Shown in pieces: positions 16,862-22,530 of a DNA stretch of 31,044 nt. This stretch comes from an uncultured Collinsella sp. (lineage in GTDB: Bacteria; Actinomycetota; Coriobacteriia; Coriobacteriales; Coriobacteriaceae), in assembly GCA_900540945.1 (NCBI GenBank), contig UQHQ01000024.1, forward strand, positions 1 to 31,044, given 5' to 3'. Numbering within the stretch: position 1 is the first letter of the stretch; each line of letters starts with the position of its first letter. A model generated the notes under the pieces. The model searched no databases and was not told the DNA's origin. It saw nothing but the letters and a program-made list of their open reading frames with translations. The position numbers were made by a program, and so were the translations under genes.

Positions 16862-19108
16862 TTACGCATCCTTGGCAGATGGCTTAACAGCAGCTGCCTT
16901 GGCCTTGGGAGCAGCCTTTTTAGTGGCTGCCTTTTTGGCCGTGCTGGACTTGGCCGAAGCCTTGGCAGCAGACTTGGCAGCCTTCGTCTTAGCCGGAGCC
17001 TTCTTAGCAGCCGCGGTCTTGGGCTTTACCGAGGACGAACGCTTGCGCGTCGCCTTCTTGGGCTCCTCAACCACCGGCGGCTTGTAGCTGCTGGGACCGC
17101 GGCGCTTAAGCACCACGCCGGCCAGGCCGGGCACCTTGATCTCAATAGAGTCCATCTGCCCGTTCCAGGGATAGGGCTCGCTCGAGCAGGTGTAGGGCTC
17201 ATCACCGGCATAGCCGCTGCCGCCAAACTCGGGACGGTCGGAATCGAAGATGACCTCCCAGTCGCCCTCGCGCGGCACGCCCACGCGGAAGCTCTCGTAG
17301 CTCGCCGGGTCAAAGTTGATCAGGATCACCAGGTCGTCATCGACGTCCTCGCCCTGGCGCACAAAGCTCACGATGGACTGCTTGGAGTTATCCGCGTCGA
17401 TCCAGGTAAAGCCGTCGTCGGTGTAACCGCGCTCGTACAGGGCGGGCTCGGCGGTGTACAGGTGGTTAAGCGCCTTAATAAACGCCTGATGATGCTTGTG
17501 AGTCTCGTACTCCTCGGTCAGGAACCACTGAATGGATTCGTAGTAGCGCCATTCAATAAACTGGCCGATCTCGTTGCCCATAAAGTTGAGCTTGGCACCG
17601 GGGTGTGTCATCTGGTAGAAGGCCAGCGTGCGCAGGCCGGCAAACTGGCGCCACCAGTCGCCCGGCATGCGGCCGATGAGCGAGCACTTGCCGTGCACGA
17701 CCTCGTCGTGGCTCAGCGGGCAAATGAAGTTCTCGGTAAAGGCGTACATGATGGAGAACGTGAGCAGGCCGTGGTTACCGGGGCGCCACGGAAAATCGGT
17801 CTGCATGTAGTGCAGGGTGTCGTTCATCCAGCCCATGTCCCACTTGTAGTGGAAGCCCAGACCGCCGTCCTGCGGCGGATAGGTCACGAGCGGCCACGCG
17901 GTGGACTCCTCGGCCATCATCATCACGTCGGGGTAGTGCGCCTCTACAGCGCAGTTGACCTGACGGATAAACGCGCTGGCGTCCAGGTCCTCCTCGGTAC
18001 CGTACTTGTTAAACTTCTTTTGGCCGGGATCGTCAATGCCAAAGTTGAGGTACAACATGCTGGACACGCCGTCCATGCGAATGCCGTCCACGTGGAAGTT
18101 TTCGAGCCAGTACAGCACGTTGGAGACCAGGAAGGAGCGGACCTCGCCGCGGGCGAAGTCAAACTTGTGCGTGCCCCAGTTGGGGTGAATCTCGTGCTCA
18201 AACAGCATGTGGCCGTTAAAGGTGGCAAGGCCGTGGGAGTCGGCGCAAAAACCGCCGGGCACCCAGTCCATAATCACGCCGATGCCCGCCTCGTGGCATG
18301 CATCGATAAAGTGCATGAGCTGCTGCGGGTTGCCGTAACGCGACGTCGCGGCGTAGTAGCCGGTCGTCTGGTAGCCCCAGGAGCCGTCGAAGGGATGCTC
18401 CATAAGCGGCATGACCTCGATATGCGTATAGCCCATGTCGCGCACGTAGTCCACGAGCTCCACCGACAGGTCGTCGTAGGTGTAGAACTCGCCGCGCTGT
18501 GCGGGGAAGGGATCCATGGGGCCGGGGTAGTTGCCGTACTCGTCGGGCTCGCCCTGCGGCGCGTCGCCGTGGCGCTTCCACGAGCCAATATGCACTTCGT
18601 AGATGTTAAGGGGTTGCGACATGTGGTTATGGCCGGCGCGTCGCTTGAGCCAAGCCGCGTCGTTCCACTGGTAGCCATCGAGGGTCCACAGCACGCTGGC
18701 GGTACCCGGAGGGCACTCGGCCTTAAAGGCATACGGATCGGCCTTGTAGAGCTTTTCGCCCTCGTTGGTCTCGATGAGATATTTATAGAGCTGGCCCTGC
18801 TCGGCGCCAGGAATAAAGCCTTCCCAAATAGAGCTCGTATGCACGGGCACCAGCGGGTTGGCCTGCTCATCCCAGTCGTTAAATTCGCCAATGACGTGAA
18901 CGCTCTTTACGTCGGGCGCCCAAACGCAAAAACGCCAGCCGCGCGTACGGTTCTGCGTGTCGGGGTGCGCGCCCATCTTTTCCCAACTGCGTTCCCACGT
19001 ACCGATGCCAAACAGATAGACATCGTCCTTGGTGAGCTCCGGCGCGTGCGGGGCGGCTTTACGGGTAGCAGGCTTTTTGGTTGCTGGCTTTAGCTTTGTA
19101 TCGCTCAC
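16862..19108 (-). CDS. glgB: 1,4-alpha-glucan branching enzyme with an Ala/Lys-rich tail
   Basis: Introduces alpha-1,6 branches into glycogen. From the preferred GTG start the protein has 748 residues: a short Lys-rich leader, a CBM48 domain (FCVWAPDVKSVHVIGEFNDW, about 60-79), the GH13_9 barrel, a C-terminal beta domain, and a basic tail of about 70 residues (678-748) of Ala, Lys, Ser and Thr. Catalytic elements are DGIRMDG (341-347, nucleophile D346), MAEEST (398-403) and LSHDEVVHGK (466-475). One oddity is region I, DWVPGGF: the usual His (DWVPGHF in E. coli) is Gly (residue 286). The GTG at 19108 is preferred because GGGA lies six bases upstream; ATGs at 19123 and 19120 are alternatives, and a TTG at 19243 is unlikely. 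It is probably the first gene of the glgBPCDA transcript. Confidence 0.94.
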   Translation of the reverse strand: MSDTKLKPATKKPATRKAAPHAPELTKDDVYLFGIGTWERSWEKMGAHPDTQNRTRGWRFCVWAPDVKSVHVIGEFNDWDEQANPLVPVHTSSIWEGFIPGAEQGQLYKYLIETNEGEKLYKADPYAFKAECPPGTASVLWTLDGYQWNDAAWLKRRAGHNHMSQPLNIYEVHIGSWKRHGDAPQGEPDEYGNYPGPMDPFPAQRGEFYTYDDLSVELVDYVRDMGYTHIEVMPLMEHPFDGSWGYQTTGYYAATSRYGNPQQLMHFIDACHEAGIGVIMDWVPGGFCADSHGLATFNGHMLFEHEIHPNWGTHKFDFARGEVRSFLVSNVLYWLENFHVDGIRMDGVSSMLYLNFGIDDPGQKKFNKYGTEEDLDASAFIRQVNCAVEAHYPDVMMMAEESTAWPLVTYPPQDGGLGFHYKWDMGWMNDTLHYMQTDFPWRPGNHGLLTFSIMYAFTENFICPLSHDEVVHGKCSLIGRMPGDWWRQFAGLRTLAFYQMTHPGAKLNFMGNEIGQFIEWRYYESIQWFLTEEYETHKHHQAFIKALNHLYTAEPALYERGYTDDGFTWIDADNSKQSIVSFVRQGEDVDDDLVILINFDPASYESFRVGVPREGDWEVIFDSDRPEFGGSGYAGDEPYTCSSEPYPWNGQMDSIEIKVPGLAGVVLKRRGPSSYKPPVVEEPKKATRKRSSSVKPKTAAAKKAPAKTKAAKSAAKASAKSSTAKKAATKKAAPKAKAAAVKPSAKDA

Positions 19109-19320
19109 GTTTGATCCCATCATGACGCGGCAGCGTGTTGCCTTGGTGACTAGATGCGAAAGGTCCAAGGCTGCACGAATCGAAGGGACGGCGATAGTTC
19201 TATGATTCGTTCCACCTCGCGTGCTCGGTGGAACTTTCGGCAAAAACTACGATAACACCTGTACGTTACCTTTATGAACGAAAGTGTTTTTGCGGTGGCG
19301 TTTAATCGGTAAGCGCCATG

Positions 19321-19326
19321 TTTATA
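19321..19326 (-). promoter_or_regulatory. Candidate -10 box of the glgB operon
   Basis: On the minus strand the sequence reads TGGTATAAAC, an extended -10 (TGnTATAAA). A GGTAAAAC palindrome sits 20-48 bases upstream, where a -35 element and an operator would be expected. The predicted transcript would begin near 19314, about 200 bases before the glgB start. Confidence 0.4.
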
Positions 19327-19345
19327 CCACTGGCAGAATTGCGAT

Positions 19346-19369
19346 GGTAAAACTCTTGACAGTTTTACC
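19346..19369. promoter_or_regulatory. Putative operator 1 in the divergent glgB / HAD region
   Basis: GGTAAAACT (19346-19354) and AGTTTTACC (19361-19369) form a perfect 9-bp inverted repeat with a six-base spacer. A TTGACA lies inside it (19356-19361), so a bound protein would cover a + strand -35 element. The half-site matches those upstream of the GH13-GH77 gene. Confidence 0.6.
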
Positions 19370-19401
19370 AATTAGGGTTTCAAGATAGTTGGTTTGACGT
19401 T

Positions 19402-19431
19402 TGGTAAAACGTTTTTAGCAGGTTGTTTACC
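19402..19431. promoter_or_regulatory. Putative operator 2 in the divergent glgB / HAD region
   Basis: TTGGTAAAACGTTTTTA starts at 19402, with an AAAACGTTTT palindromic core like LacI-family operators. A facing GTTTACC at 19425-19431 gives a second half-site. It lies 24-53 bases before the HAD gene start and could repress that gene, glgB, or both. Confidence 0.55.
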
Positions 19432-19454
19432 ATTTGACATCGAAAGGCTCTTTT

Positions 19455-20144
19455 ATGAACCACATCGCTGCCCCGAGTGTTGCTTTTATTTTCGATTGCG
19501 ATGGCACGCTGGTTAATAGCACCCCCGTTTGGGCCTATGCCCAGCCCGAGTTATTGCACCGCCACGGAGTTGACGTGACGGTCGACGATTTTGCCCAGTT
19601 TGAGCATTTGTCGCTCGAGGACGAGTGCCAGGCCTATCACGATATCTGGGGCATTGGCGAAAATGGCGAGGAGCTGTATCGCGAGCTGAGCGACATCCTG
19701 ATCGATGGCTACTCAAAGGTGCCGCCGCGCGAGGGCCTGATTGCATTTCTGAAGCAGGCGAAGGAGGCCGGTATTGCCATGTGCGTTGCCACGTCCACGC
19801 CGGCCGAGCTGGTTAAGTCTGCGCTTGCGGGCGCCGGGCTTAATGCCTACATGGAGTTTGTGACCACCACGGGCGAGGCGGGCCGCTCCAAGCGGTTCCC
19901 CGATGTGTACGAGCTGGCGCTGCGCCGTCTGGAGGAGCGCCACGGGCACAAGTTTGAGTGCGCGTGGGTGTTTGAGGACGCCGTCTTTGGCCTAAAGAGC
20001 TCTGGCACCGCTGGCTTTAAGCGCGTGGGCATCTATGACCCGCACGGCCGTATGGAGCGCGACGAGGTTCGCGACAACTGCGATATCTTTATCGATAGCT
20101 ATGAGGATCTGGATTTGCCCCGCGTGCTTGCGTTTGAGGGATAG
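19455..20144 (+). CDS. HAD-superfamily phosphatase/mutase (subfamily IA)
   Basis: A 229-residue haloacid dehalogenase-like protein of the beta-phosphoglucomutase/phosphatase group. Motif I is FDCDGTL with nucleophile D14 and acid D16. VATSTPAEL is motif II, RSKRFPDVYELAL matches the Lys-containing motif III, and FEDAVFGLKSS supplies the motif IV acids. The helical cap lies between motifs I and II. The ATG at 19455 is preferred because AAAGG stands seven bases upstream; a TTG 21 bases earlier lacks one. It diverges from glgB and shares the operator region, so a sugar-phosphate substrate linked to glucan metabolism is plausible. The substrate cannot be read from sequence; phosphoglycolate or another phosphate ester is equally possible. 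Confidence 0.85.
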   Translation: MNHIAAPSVAFIFDCDGTLVNSTPVWAYAQPELLHRHGVDVTVDDFAQFEHLSLEDECQAYHDIWGIGENGEELYRELSDILIDGYSKVPPREGLIAFLKQAKEAGIAMCVATSTPAELVKSALAGAGLNAYMEFVTTTGEAGRSKRFPDVYELALRRLEERHGHKFECAWVFEDAVFGLKSSGTAGFKRVGIYDPHGRMERDEVRDNCDIFIDSYEDLDLPRVLAFEG

Positions 20145-20153
20145 GCGAGGTCT

Positions 20154-20795
20154 ATGGCTTTTAAGGTATTGGTGGTCTGCGGCTCGCCCGTGGTGGCGAG
20201 CGCGGATCTGTTGCGTAGGCTAGCGGGGGAGTGCGACCACGTTGTCGCCGTGGACCGCGGGCTCGATGCGCTTCTGGGCGCGGGACTGGGCTGCGATGTG
20301 TATGTAGGAGATGCCGATACGGTGAGCGATGCGGGTCGCGCGTTGGTCGATGCCGCTACCGACTTTGAAGTTGAGCGCCACGACCCATACAAGGACTATA
20401 CCGATCTGGCGTTGGCGCTCGATTCGGTCCGCCGTCGCTGGCCGGGTGCCGAAGTGGTTGCGACCTGCGCCACCGGCGGCCGTCCGGATATGGCGCTTTC
20501 CGTACTGGGGTTGCTCGCAGGCTACGAGGACGCTCCCATCTGGATCGAAGAAGACGAAGTGACGGCCAGAATCCTGCACCAGGACGAGACCTGGACCATC
20601 GAAAACTCCGAGGGCAAAACCTTCTCCATCATCGCCATTGCTTCCAACACCAAGGTAAGCGAACACGGCCTAGAGTGGGAACTAGATCACAGCCCCCTAG
20701 GCTTGTTAGCCGACACGGGCATTAGCAACATAGTAAGATCCACCGCAAAGATCGAAGTCCATACCGGCACCGCTATCGCGTACCTCTACGAGTAA
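20154..20795 (+). CDS. thiN: Thiamine pyrophosphokinase-like protein (divergent)
   Basis: A 213-residue protein with the layout of thiamine pyrophosphokinase, which makes thiamine diphosphate from thiamine and ATP. The VAVDRGLDALL segment corresponds to the usual DGGAxxL, and VGDADTV to the GDFDS metal site. HDPYKDYTDLALAL corresponds to KDxTDxxxAL, and CATGGRPDMAL to the GATGGRxDH block. The C-terminal beta domain (ENSEGKTFSIIA to HTGTAIAYLYE) is present. Deviations (Phe-Asp-Ser to Ala-Asp-Thr, and Met for His) suggest a distant or altered family member. It follows the HAD gene by nine bases with GAGG before its ATG, so the two are likely co-transcribed. The fold is fairly sure; the exact reaction less so. 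Confidence 0.75.
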   Translation: MAFKVLVVCGSPVVASADLLRRLAGECDHVVAVDRGLDALLGAGLGCDVYVGDADTVSDAGRALVDAATDFEVERHDPYKDYTDLALALDSVRRRWPGAEVVATCATGGRPDMALSVLGLLAGYEDAPIWIEEDEVTARILHQDETWTIENSEGKTFSIIAIASNTKVSEHGLEWELDHSPLGLLADTGISNIVRSTAKIEVHTGTAIAYLYE

Positions 20796-20809
20796 GGGCC
20801 ATAACATCA

Positions 20810-20882
20810 GGGTTTTATCGGGACGGTGGGCAGAAATAATCGCTCGAAGAGTGATTATTTCTGCCCCGTCCCAGGAAAACCC
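20810..20882. repeat. Long composite stem-loop after the thiN-like gene
   Basis: GGGTTTT (20810-20816) pairs with AAAACCC (20876-20882). A 3x3 internal loop follows, then 20820-20845 pairs with 20849-20872 around a GAA loop. This inner stem has a two-base bulge and a single G-U wobble as its only irregularities. It begins 15 bases past the gene stop. Its 3' arm overlaps the first copy of the 35-bp tandem repeat. Confidence 0.75.
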
Positions 20883-20970
20883 GTAAATAAGACCAACAAC
20901 CCGTCCCAGGAAAACCCGTAAATAAGACCAACAACCCGTCCCAGGAAAACCCGTAAATAAGACCAACAAC
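20866..20970. repeat. Three perfect tandem copies of a 35-bp unit
   Basis: Identical copies lie at 20866-20900, 20901-20935 and 20936-20970, each starting CCGTCCCAGGAAAACCCGTA and ending GACCAACAAC. There are no spacers, so this is not CRISPR. The unit contains the CCGTCCC and AAAACCC segments forming the 3' arm of the preceding stem-loop, giving three alternative partners for its single 5' arm. Confidence 0.95.
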
Positions 20971-20984
20971 CCCAAAATTCCCTC

Positions 20985-21013
20985 TTGCATCCCCGCAAAC
21001 ATTCCCCTATAGT
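20985..21013 (+). promoter_or_regulatory. Promoter of the tRNA-Ala gene
   Basis: TTGCAT (20985-20990) and TATAGT (21008-21013) are separated by 17 bases. The expected start is near 21020, about seven bases before the tRNA 5' end. This is the best -35/-10 pair noticed in the window. Confidence 0.75.
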
Positions 21014-21026
21014 ATCTCCTCGTCAC

Positions 21027-21102
21027 GGGGGCGTAGCTCAGCTGGGAGAGCGCTTGACTGGCAGTCAAGAGGTCAGGGGTTCGATTCCCCTCGTCTCCAC
21101 CA
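21027..21102 (+). tRNA. tRNA-Ala (anticodon GGC)
   Basis: A complete 76-base cloverleaf including an encoded CCA end. The anticodon stem is CTTGA/TCAAG with loop CTGGCAG, so the anticodon is GGC, reading GCC alanine codons. The acceptor stem GGGGGCG pairs with CGTCTCC and includes the G3-U70 wobble that defines alanine tRNAs. GGGGTTCGATTCCCC forms the T arm. It has its own promoter and terminator and sits just before the disrupted NusG-like locus, the sort of place where foreign DNA often integrates. Confidence 0.98.
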
Positions 21103-21114
21103 CCGTGAATGCAA

Positions 21115-21141
21115 AGCCTCCGGGAAACCGGAGGCTTTTTT
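21115..21141 (+). terminator. Intrinsic terminator of the tRNA-Ala gene
   Basis: AGCCTCCGG (21115-21123) and CCGGAGGCT (21128-21136) form a nine-base-pair stem with a GAAA loop, followed by a T-run. A classical rho-independent terminator 12 bases after the tRNA. Confidence 0.93.
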
Positions 21142-21442
21142 CATATGCAGCAACTGCACAAATCAAATTGACGCCACACCAACATCCACACCCAAAAAAG
21201 TTGCGCAATTTATTTCGCACTTCTATACATAGTTTGTTAACCCAACATAATTCCATTTTGCATTTCACGTCGTCAGCTTTGCAGCTCGGGCGGTGCGTGC
21301 CAACAGCTACACCCGCATAAACCTGCGTTAATGTGAACAAGTTTGCAAAATTACCCCCTTAATCACTGCAAATGAACGATATGTTGTCGCGCGCGGCCTA
21401 AATAGGTTTCTAGCGACCTTGTGCTAGGATATCTATCGTTAC

Positions 21443-21676
21443 ATGGGTTCAACTGTGCCCACGGCTCCAGCAAGCCGCAAAGCGCAGGGTCGATCAGCAT
21501 CCGGCCGTAACGGCGGTGCCAGAAAAACCACGAGCTCCAATAGCGTCGTCATGCGTATCGCATCGAATGACTTTGTTTTTGTGTGTGTGCAAGCTGTTCT
21601 TTCGAATCGATATTTCATGACTAATCGCAGCAGTCTTACAGCTGTTTGCGTGCAGTCCAGTTTTGTTCCCGCTTGA
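21443..21676 (+). CDS. Doubtful small gene with a basic N-terminus
   Basis: A 77-codon frame opening MGSTVPTAPASRKAQGRSAS and continuing with Arg, Gly, Lys and Ser residues. There is no Shine-Dalgarno, but TAGGAT (21425-21430) and TATCTA (21430-21435) lie where a -10 box for a leaderless transcript would be. The start resembles the basic cytoplasmic leader of membrane proteins, yet no membrane segment follows and the C-terminal half looks non-coding. It may be the 5' stub of a decayed gene. The rest of 21142-21785 shows no other gene; it may carry the promoter of the disrupted NusG-like locus. Confidence 0.2.
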   Translation: MGSTVPTAPASRKAQGRSASGRNGGARKTTSSNSVVMRIASNDFVFVCVQAVLSNRYFMTNRSSLTAVCVQSSFVPA

Positions 21677-21760
21677 CTGGATCGCACTCAGCCAGCTGGG
21701 GTCGCGATCTTTATAGCGATACACGTCCGCGACTCTAGCAACTGCGCTTATACATACCGT

Positions 21761-22249
21761 TCACGGTGGGGCAGAGCCACGTGCTTGTCTAACTGGGCTC
21801 AGGGTTTGAATATGGAGCGCCTTCGCGCACAAGCGCCCTGGCGAAGCCATACCCAAACCCCGTGAGCCACACGTAAGACAGCAAGGGTGCTCGCCGTCTT
21901 TTAGGGCCTCGCTCATGGGCACTACGCGGTCTCCCCTATGCGTAAAGCCGCCAATAAGCTGGACCTCATCTTTTGCCAGCGGCACAAACTGACCGTCCTG
22001 GGATAATACCCGGGCAAAGTCGTCCATGCGTAGCAGGTACTGTTGCACGGTACGGGGATCTGCCGTATCGCAGATAAGATAACCGGGAAAGAGCGGCTTG
22101 GTCGTATTGACCCATTCGCCGTGTACCTTGATCTCGGTCTGAAATTGGGGATAAAAGAGCTCCTGCATGGCGCTAGCCGGCAGCATGCGCTCGATGCGCT
22201 CGCGCATTACGTCTTCGCGACCGTTAATGACCTGGATCACATACCACAC
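21761..22249 (-). pseudogene. NGN (N-terminal) half of a NusG/LoaP-type antiterminator, inverted and cut off
   Basis: From the GTG at 22249 the first 120 residues are a NusG-family N-terminal domain: MWYVIQVINGREDVM, FYPQFQTEIKVHGEWV, KPLFPGYLICDT, VPLAKDEVQLIGGFTHRGDR and VVPMSEALKDGE. Specialised NusG paralogues of this kind (UpxY/LoaP types) promote read-through of long surface-polysaccharide operons. After DGE (about 21890) the frame runs through unrelated palindromic DNA for about 42 codons and lacks the KOW domain. That domain lies on the opposite strand at 22258-22443. The local Shine-Dalgarno here is poor (GGTGG). In the flipped orientation AAGGG would precede this GTG by six bases. 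So the gene is split by a local inversion and, as it stands, is probably non-functional or makes an NGN-only protein. Confidence 0.8.
21786..21880. ncRNA. Long imperfect hairpin, possible leader RNA of the NusG-like locus
   Basis: TGTCT (21786-21790), GGCTCA (21796-21801), GGGTTTG (21802-21808) and TATGG pair in order with CCATA, CAAACCC, TGAGCC and AGACA (21876-21880). A tip stem CTTCGC/GCGAAG closes a 14-base loop. The roughly 95-base structure ends only five bases before the left inverted repeat of the inverted segment. If the NGN segment were flipped, it would be the 5' leader of the restored gene. It could equally be part of an inserted palindromic element; no RNA family is recognised. 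Confidence 0.45.
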
Positions 22250-22256
22250 GAGCACC
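21886..22256. repeat. Inverted segment bounded by 8-bp inverted repeats
   Basis: GGTGCTCG (21886-21893) and CGAGCACC (22249-22256) are perfect inverted copies and coincide with both break points of the split NusG-like gene. The 355 bp between them (21894-22248) carry the NGN domain. Homology does not extend beyond eight bases on either side. No recombinase gene is visible in the window. Confidence 0.7.
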
Positions 22257-22257
22257 A

Positions 22258-22443
22258 CCGGTCGTTGTGACGGCAGGTCCGTTGTTGGGGCACGAAGGCC
22301 TTATCAAAACCATTAACAGACGCAAGAGCACTGCTTATTTGGAGCTCGACCTGTGCGGCCGACGCGTAACTACGCGCGTTGGCCTTGCCCTGCTTTCGGC
22401 CGAGCAGCGCGCAATGCGAAACCTTAAAAAGGCGATTGCCTAG
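22258..22443 (+). pseudogene. KOW (C-terminal) half of the same NusG-like antiterminator
   Basis: The frame reads VVVTAGPLLGHEGLIKTI, then INRRKSTAYLELDLCGRR and VTTRVGLALLSAEQR, ending AIA and TAG (22441-22443). This is the NusG C-terminal KOW domain, including the linker that normally follows the NGN domain's DG(D/E). No proper start exists; an internal GTG at 22267 would give 58 residues. It begins within two bases of the right inverted repeat at 22249-22256. Flipping 21894-22248 would place the NGN half directly upstream on the same strand, but one base out of frame (the joined frame reads EHHRSL then stop). It precedes the polysaccharide cluster by 88 bp in the expected orientation. Confidence 0.8.
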
Positions 22444-22530
22444 CTGCAGGGGACTTTTTAACGGAACAGGGAGGATCCCCGGGGGCGGGGACGTAGGCAA
22501 CGGTACAAATAGGGAAGAGAAGAACTTATT

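Noticed and set aside
16859..19093. Long + strand frame opposite glgB
   Set aside because: Antisense shadow of a GC-rich gene; its translation has no domain and the opposite strand is clearly GlgB.
20866..20970. 35-bp repeats as a CRISPR array
   Set aside because: The three copies are directly adjacent with no spacers and there are no cas genes in the window.
21065..21340. Minus-strand frame overlapping the tRNA and ending ETRGIEPLTS
   Set aside because: That ending is a well-known false translation of the antisense strand of a tRNA gene; the tRNA call is secure.
21400..22530. An ops/JUMPstart element before the polysaccharide genes
   Set aside because: I looked for GGCGGTAG-type sequence on both strands and saw none.
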